Shown here one piece after another: positions 8,541 through 11,888 of a stretch of DNA of 11,888 bases. The notes beneath the pieces are model-generated. The model had not been told where the DNA came from. It worked only from the letters and a program-made list of their open reading frames with translations, and ran no database searches. Within the stretch, counting starts at the first letter, position 1; every line of letters starts with the position of its first letter. Location: contig DOCS01000039.1 in NCBI GenBank assembly GCA_003503355.1, positions 975 through 12,862 on the forward strand. The letters are read 5' to 3'. Source of the stretch: Opitutia bacterium. Its GTDB lineage: Bacteria; Verrucomicrobiota; Verrucomicrobiia; Opitutales; Coraliomargaritaceae. A program made the translations under genes and the position numbers.

Positions 8541-10199
8541 GTGAATGCAACGATGAGCGATTCAACGCTATTGGATACGGGCGAGCGTGAATTTCAGTCT
8601 CGCCCTGAGTTGAACAGCCATTTGGCGTGGGAGAGCTTTGTCGCCTTGGCGAAGCATCCCAATCGTGTGCTGATCGTTGATCGCACCGTGCAGCGTCGTG
8701 AGATGAAGTCCGGTTTTCTGCTGGCGGTCTCGTGGGTGCTGTCGCGGCGTCTACTCGAGTGGACTTCGAAAGAGCGTGTCGGCATTTTGTTTCCGCCAGG
8801 GATTGGAGGTTTTATTGCCAATCTGGCAGTGGTGCTAGCCGGCAAGGTGCCGGTGAACTTGAATTTCACGCTGGGGCGCGCGAGCTCGGAAGCCTGTCTG
8901 CGACGGGCGGAGGTAGACTGTATTTTAAGTACGCAGCGCGTGCAGATGAAGTTGACGGAATTCCCGTGGCCGCAATCTGGCGTGATCGATGTGGTGGACG
9001 AGCTGCAGGCGTTGCCGAAAGCGAAGACGCTCGCCTTGATGGCGGCGATTCGCACCGTGCCGGCCAAATGGCTGGCCAAGCGATTGAAGGTGCCGTCGGT
9101 GGGCGGCGATGCCGAGGCCTGCTTGCTTTTTACCAGTGGCAGCTCTGGCGAGCCCAAAGGGGTGGTGCTCAGCCATCGCAATATTTTGGGCAATTGTTTG
9201 CAGATTGACGCGTCGCAGTTGTTGCCGACCGACGAGAAAGTGATCGCGAATTTGCCGATTTTTCACAGCTTCGGCTGTACCGTTACGCTGTGGTACCCTA
9301 TGCTGCGCGGTTGCCCGGTGGTGACCGTGCCTTCGCCGTTGGAGTTCAAGAAAGTCGCTGAGGCGGTTGAGGCGGAAGGGGCGACAATTTTAATCGGCAC
9401 GCCGACCTTTTTTAAGCCGTACATTAAGCACGTCGCTGCGGAAAAGTTGAAGAGCTTGAAATATGCAATTGCCGGCGCGGAGAAGACCCCCGCGGGGTTT
9501 GCGGATTTATGGCAAACCACTTTTGGCAGTTTGTATTTCGAAGGCTATGGCCTCACTGAAACCTCGCCGGTGGTGAGCATTAATTTGCCGCGCACGCCGC
9601 AGGGCTTTGATTATCCCGACAGTGAATCCGATGGTGCCAAGCTGGGCTCGGTCGGGCGCCTGCTGCCCGGGCAGGCCGCGCGTATTGTCCACCCAGAGAC
9701 GATGGAGCCGCTGCCGCTCGCCGAGGTCGGCCTGTTGCTGCTCAAAGGGCCGAATATTTTCGCTGGTTATTTGAACGATCCCGAACGCAGCGCGGAAGTG
9801 AAAGACGGCGATTGGTTTATTACCGGCGACCTCGCGCGCTTCGACGAGGAAGGTTATTTGTTTATCGAAGGGCGCCTGTCGCGCTTCTCCAAGATCGGCG
9901 GCGAAATGGTGCCACATGGCACCGTCGAGCAGACCTTGGTCCACGCCTATGATTTACTCGATTCCGATGTGCCGATGTTGGCGATTGCCGGCCGTCCCGA
10001 TGACGCCAAAGGTGAGGCTCTAGTGCTCTTGACCGTACTCGATTTCGAGCTGTCCGATGTGCGCGCGAAACTCTCAGCGGCGGGTTATTCCAACCTCTGG
10101 GTTCCCAAACTAATCAAGCGGGTCGAGTACATTCCGACCCTCGCCAGCGGCAAACTTGATTTACGCGCCATCCAGGCACTGGCAGAAGCCGATGCGTGA
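8541..10199 (+). CDS. AMP-forming acyl-ACP/acyl-CoA synthetase (Aas synthetase-domain-like)
   Basis: This ANL-superfamily adenylating enzyme is predicted to activate a fatty acid with ATP and pass it to ACP or CoA, feeding lipid synthesis or recycling. The 552-residue protein has the P-loop-like A3 motif [13 protein letters not shown] (195-207), the substrate segment NLPIFHSFG (237-245), A5 YGLTE (336-340), A7 [18 protein letters not shown] (428-445), the hinge FSKIGGEMV (449-457) and the C-terminal catalytic Lys538 in ASGKLD. The stretch around VNLNFTLG (105-112) and the hinge resemble the synthetase half of Aas (2-acyl-glycerophosphoethanolamine acyltransferase/acyl-ACP synthetase), here without the acyltransferase half. 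The substrate is an inference. The start is GTG 8541 or ATG 8553 (four residues shorter); neither has a clear Shine-Dalgarno. It is probably co-transcribed with obgE. Confidence 0.9.
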   Translation: MNATMSDSTLLDTGEREFQSRPELNSHLAWESFVALAKHPNRVLIVDRTVQRREMKSGFLLAVSWVLSRRLLEWTSKERVGILFPPGIGGFIANLAVVLAGKVPVNLNFTLGRASSEACLRRAEVDCILSTQRVQMKLTEFPWPQSGVIDVVDELQALPKAKTLALMAAIRTVPAKWLAKRLKVPSVGGDAEACLLFTSGSSGEPKGVVLSHRNILGNCLQIDASQLLPTDEKVIANLPIFHSFGCTVTLWYPMLRGCPVVTVPSPLEFKKVAEAVEAEGATILIGTPTFFKPYIKHVAAEKLKSLKYAIAGAEKTPAGFADLWQTTFGSLYFEGYGLTETSPVVSINLPRTPQGFDYPDSESDGAKLGSVGRLLPGQAARIVHPETMEPLPLAEVGLLLLKGPNIFAGYLNDPERSAEVKDGDWFITGDLARFDEEGYLFIEGRLSRFSKIGGEMVPHGTVEQTLVHAYDLLDSDVPMLAIAGRPDDAKGEALVLLTVLDFELSDVRAKLSAAGYSNLWVPKLIKRVEYIPTLASGKLDLRAIQALAEADA

Positions 10200-10219
10200 G
10201 CGTCGGCTGGGGATTTCTT

Positions 10220-10301
10220 GTAGCGAGCGGGTTGATCCCGCGATCGTGGTGGTGCCAGTACCCGATGGGCAGAGTGGTCCTGGGGTAAACTCAGTCGCTA
10301 C
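10220..10301. repeat. REP-like palindromic element
   Basis: The element is bounded by the 7-bp inverted repeat GTAGCGA (10220-10226) and TCGCTAC (10295-10301). Just inside the left arm lies a second hairpin, GCGGG (10227-10231) and CCCGC (10237-10241), with loop TTGAT. Nested palindromes in a convergent 3' region are typical for REP/BIME-type elements. Only one copy is in the window, so membership in a repeat family is inferred. Confidence 0.5.
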
Positions 10302-10353
10302 GGCTGCGTGGCATTGATCGATTAGTGAGGATCAAGCTTCGATCGGGCCTGTC

Positions 10354-10382
10354 GCACGACGGCGAAGCCGTTATGACCGTGC
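10354..10382. repeat. Nested hairpin containing copy 2 of the shared 14-mer
   Basis: GCACG (10354-10358) pairs with CGTGC (10378-10382), enclosing ACGGC/GCCGT (10359-10363 and 10367-10371) with a GAA loop and a TATGAC bulge on one side. The 3' half contains AGCCGTTATGACCG (10366-10379), shared with 7385-7398. Confidence 0.45.
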
Positions 10383-10425
10383 AGTTGTTGAGCCCAACTA
10401 TTGGTCAGTATCGCTTGTAAACGCT

Positions 10426-10440
10426 GCCAGTGGCACTGGC
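10426..10440. repeat. 15-base odd palindrome
   Basis: GCCAGTG and CACTGGC flank a single central G, giving a seven-bp perfect inverted repeat. CAGTG recurs at 10445-10449 and 10455-10459. It could be an operator-like site or part of the repeat-rich 3' region; the location between converging 3' ends speaks against a promoter operator. Confidence 0.5.
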
Positions 10441-10476
10441 GGAGCAGTGCCCTTCAGTGGGAGTTTGAGGATCCGG

Positions 10477-10502
10477 CGCGCTTTATTCTACTATAAAGCG
10501 CG
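10477..10502. repeat. 10-bp perfect inverted repeat covering the stop codon of the minus-strand gene
   Basis: CGCGCTTTAT (10477-10486) and ATAAAGCGCG (10493-10502) are exact reverse complements around a six-base loop TCTACT. In the minus-strand mRNA the hairpin contains the codons for the last residues and the TAA stop. No T-run follows on that strand, so it looks more like a 3' stabilising hairpin than a canonical terminator. Confidence 0.6.
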
Positions 10503-11115
10503 TGCCGCCGAGGCTGCGGGGCGCCATCGGCTGGCTGGTGTAGCCGTCTTCGTTGACGGTTGGCGCGCCTTCGACCTCCGTCGGTTCTTTGAGCCAGTGT
10601 TTTTGTAGCTGATCAAAGAGCTCGAGCAGTTCGCGGCGTGTTTGGACGCGATATTCGATGGTGCCTGCGTGGGTGGCGATCGGGTATTCCTTCATCACGG
10701 TATCGCTGGTTACCGCCCCTGCTATGCCGTTGGCGCGGTCCGCGAGTGCTTGAATGCCGGCTGGCATGGGGCTGCGCTGTCTTGTCGATGGCATCCCCGC
10801 GGCGGATGCGCCATCCATCATCGCAGCTTGAAGTTCGCCGGCTCCGAGGGTGCGGCTGTGGTAAATACGCAGCAGTCCACGACCGCTAGTTAAGATGTTG
10901 ATTTCCACGACGCGAAAGCCGGATGTAATGTATTCCTGTTTCGAAATTGAATGAATGGCGTCTTCTTTGCCGTAATATGCTTTGCTTTCGCTGGCGAAGG
11001 TGATGCCGAATAGGGCGTTGTTGGCAATGTTGTTGGGGTGCACCGTGACCGCAGCGAGTGAGCTGAGGCAGCCACAGAGTAGGGTGGCGATGAGGAGTTT
11101 TGGGGTAATGATCAT
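10483..11115 (-). CDS. Exported protein of unknown function
   Basis: I do not recognise the family. The ATG at 11115 gives 210 residues; an in-frame TTG at 11121 would add two. The N-terminus is a clear export signal: Lys6, then a hydrophobic stretch (LLIATLLCGCLSSLAA, about 7-22). Cleavage could follow the Ala residues near 21-22, or LCGC with Cys16 could act as an unusual lipobox, which would make it a lipoprotein. The mature part is mixed alpha/beta in character, with no membrane helix. It has a Met/Ala/Gly/Pro-rich middle (around 95-125) and a charged helix-like stretch RRELLELFDQLQKHW. No catalytic motif was recognised. It converges on the acyl synthetase gene and diverges from the ABC ATPase gene. 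Codon use is like that of its neighbours, so it is probably real. Confidence 0.72.
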   Translation of the reverse strand: MIITPKLLIATLLCGCLSSLAAVTVHPNNIANNALFGITFASESKAYYGKEDAIHSISKQEYITSGFRVVEINILTSGRGLLRIYHSRTLGAGELQAAMMDGASAAGMPSTRQRSPMPAGIQALADRANGIAGAVTSDTVMKEYPIATHAGTIEYRVQTRRELLELFDQLQKHWLKEPTEVEGAPTVNEDGYTSQPMAPRSLGGTRFIVE

Positions 11116-11220
11116 AAGCAAGAACCTGCGGATCTTTCCATCGGGTGTAAATTTTATTTCACTGTCGTTATACGGGGTTGATGCGGTGGACGCGCCGCCG
11201 CATAGTGCCCCTTCTTTCTT
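11116..11220. promoter_or_regulatory. Divergent intergenic region with leader hairpin
   Basis: The 105 bases separate two divergent genes, so both promoters should lie here. An AT-rich core (TAAATTTTATTT, near 11147-11158) is the likeliest promoter zone, but no clear -35/-10 pair can be chosen. ATGCGGTGG (11181-11189) pairs with CCGCCGCAT (11195-11203) over nine bp with one G-U and a five-base loop. This hairpin ends 17 bases before the ABC ATPase start, which follows a pyrimidine tract CCCCTTCTTTCTT. Confidence 0.45.
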
Positions 11221-11888
11221 ATGTTATCCTGTAGCGACCTTTCTGTTGAACTGACTCCCGGCGGCACACGAATCTTGGATCGTGCGAACGCGCGTTTTAA
11301 GCCGCAGGCGCTTAATGCGGTGATTGGGCCCTCGGGTTGCGGCAAGACGACGCTGGTGCGTGCGATGCTCGGGTTGTCGTCGCGCAGCGGCGATGTGTTT
11401 ATCGCTGGGGAGGCGGTGCCTAACAGCGAGGCATTGCGCGGCAAATTGGCTTTTGTGCCGCAGTTCAGCATTGCTCAGGAACGCCTGAGTGTGGATGAGG
11501 CGTTGCGCTATGCACTCGATTTATGCGTGGTCGATGCGGCGGTGAAGCAGTCCCGCTTGGAGGAGATTCTGGATCGTATCGGCTTGCAGGTGCACCGCGA
11601 TAAACGCGTCGGCAGTTTGAGTGGCGGACAATTGCGCCGCCTCGGTTTGGGCTTGGAGTTGGTCGGCGATCCACAATGCTTGGTGTGTGATGAGGTGACC
11701 AGCGGCTTGGATCCGCGCTCGGAGGACCAAATTCTGGCGATGTTGCAGCGCTTGCGCGATGAGCGGGAAAAGACGTTTTTATGTATTATTCATAATTTGG
11801 CGAAGCTGAATTGCTTCGATTGGATCACCGTGGTGTTTGAAGGTGGCGTGGTATTTCAAGGCGAGTTGAACGCCTTGTTGGCCTATTT
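11221..11888 (+). CDS. ABC transporter ATP-binding protein, ABCG-like, 3' end outside window
   Basis: The frame from the ATG at 11221 stays open to the right edge (222 complete codons). It encodes a full ATPase core: Walker [10 protein letters not shown] (36-44), Q-loop VPQFS (79-83), signature LSGGQLRRL (133-141), Walker B CLVCDE (153-158) with D-loop SGLDP (161-165), and the switch His191 in IIHN. The SGG-x-x-RRL-x-LGLEL stretch and the TSGLD D-loop resemble ABCG/White-type ATPases, which often carry an ABC2-type membrane domain in the same or next gene; that part would lie to the right. The Pro usually following DE in Walker B is Val (DEVTSGLD). The substrate cannot be predicted. There is no Shine-Dalgarno, and the leader is pyrimidine-rich. 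Confidence 0.93.
   Translation, partial: MLSCSDLSVELTPGGTRILDRANARFKPQALNAVIGPSGCGKTTLVRAMLGLSSRSGDVFIAGEAVPNSEALRGKLAFVPQFSIAQERLSVDEALRYALDLCVVDAAVKQSRLEEILDRIGLQVHRDKRVGSLSGGQLRRLGLGLELVGDPQCLVCDEVTSGLDPRSEDQILAMLQRLRDEREKTFLCIIHNLAKLNCFDWITVVFEGGVVFQGELNALLAY

Larger units (their letters stand above)
10200..10482. other. Convergent, hairpin-rich intergenic region
   Basis: The 283 bases lie between the 3' ends of two converging genes and carry no credible open frame. They hold a REP-like element (10220-10301), inverted repeats around GATC sites (TTGATC/GATCAA at 10314-10335, GATCGA/TCGATC at 10316-10344), a nested hairpin (10354-10382) and an odd palindrome (10426-10440). No hairpin followed by a T-run was seen, so termination here may be Rho-dependent or rely on the structures themselves. 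Confidence 0.7.

Noticed and set aside
10638..10893. Two overlapping plus-strand open frames antisense to the exported-protein gene
   Set aside because: Both are Cys/Trp/Arg-rich shadow-type translations without motifs. The minus-strand frame has a signal peptide and better composition.
1..11888. CRISPR array, tRNA or rRNA gene, insertion sequence or prophage genes
   Set aside because: None seen: no spaced direct repeats of array type, no cloverleaf or rRNA-like stretch recognised, and no transposase, integrase or phage motif in any frame.

Overview
The window is a stretch of bacterial chromosome of moderately high GC. It is dominated by housekeeping genes for translation and ribosome assembly. 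It looks like a member of the Verrucomicrobiota, probably class Opitutae (Coraliomargarita/Puniceicoccales-like). That placement is an inference from protein style, the near absence of Shine-Dalgarno sequences and gene order; no marker in the window proves it.

Left part (1-6287, all + strand): the classical infB operon. The 3' part of infB (IF2; the true start lies left of the window) is followed by rbfA (30S maturation), a DHH/DHHA1 phosphoesterase of the NrnA type, truB (tRNA U55 pseudouridine synthase), ribF (flavokinase/FAD synthetase) and an RluD-type rRNA pseudouridine synthase. rbfA/nrnA and ribF/rluD overlap by 8 and 20 bases. A strong intrinsic-terminator structure lies between infB and rbfA, with only 24 bases between its T-run and the rbfA start.

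Middle (6288-10199): a Ppx/GppA phosphatase on the minus strand converges on the rluD-like gene and diverges from obgE, the ribosome-assembly GTPase. Twenty-nine bases after obgE comes an AMP-forming acyl-ACP/acyl-CoA synthetase resembling the synthetase half of Aas, probably in the same transcript.

Right part (10200-11888): a 283-base convergent intergenic region full of inverted repeats, including a REP-like element and a 10-bp hairpin containing the stop codon of the next gene. Then comes a minus-strand gene for an exported protein of unknown function. Divergent from it is the 5' part of an ABC transporter ATPase (ABCG-like), open at the right edge.

No tRNA, rRNA, CRISPR array, insertion sequence or prophage gene was seen, and the coding genes look like ordinary vertically inherited core genes. 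The least explained parts are the repeat-rich region 10200-10502, the unknown exported protein, and the terminator inside the infB operon.
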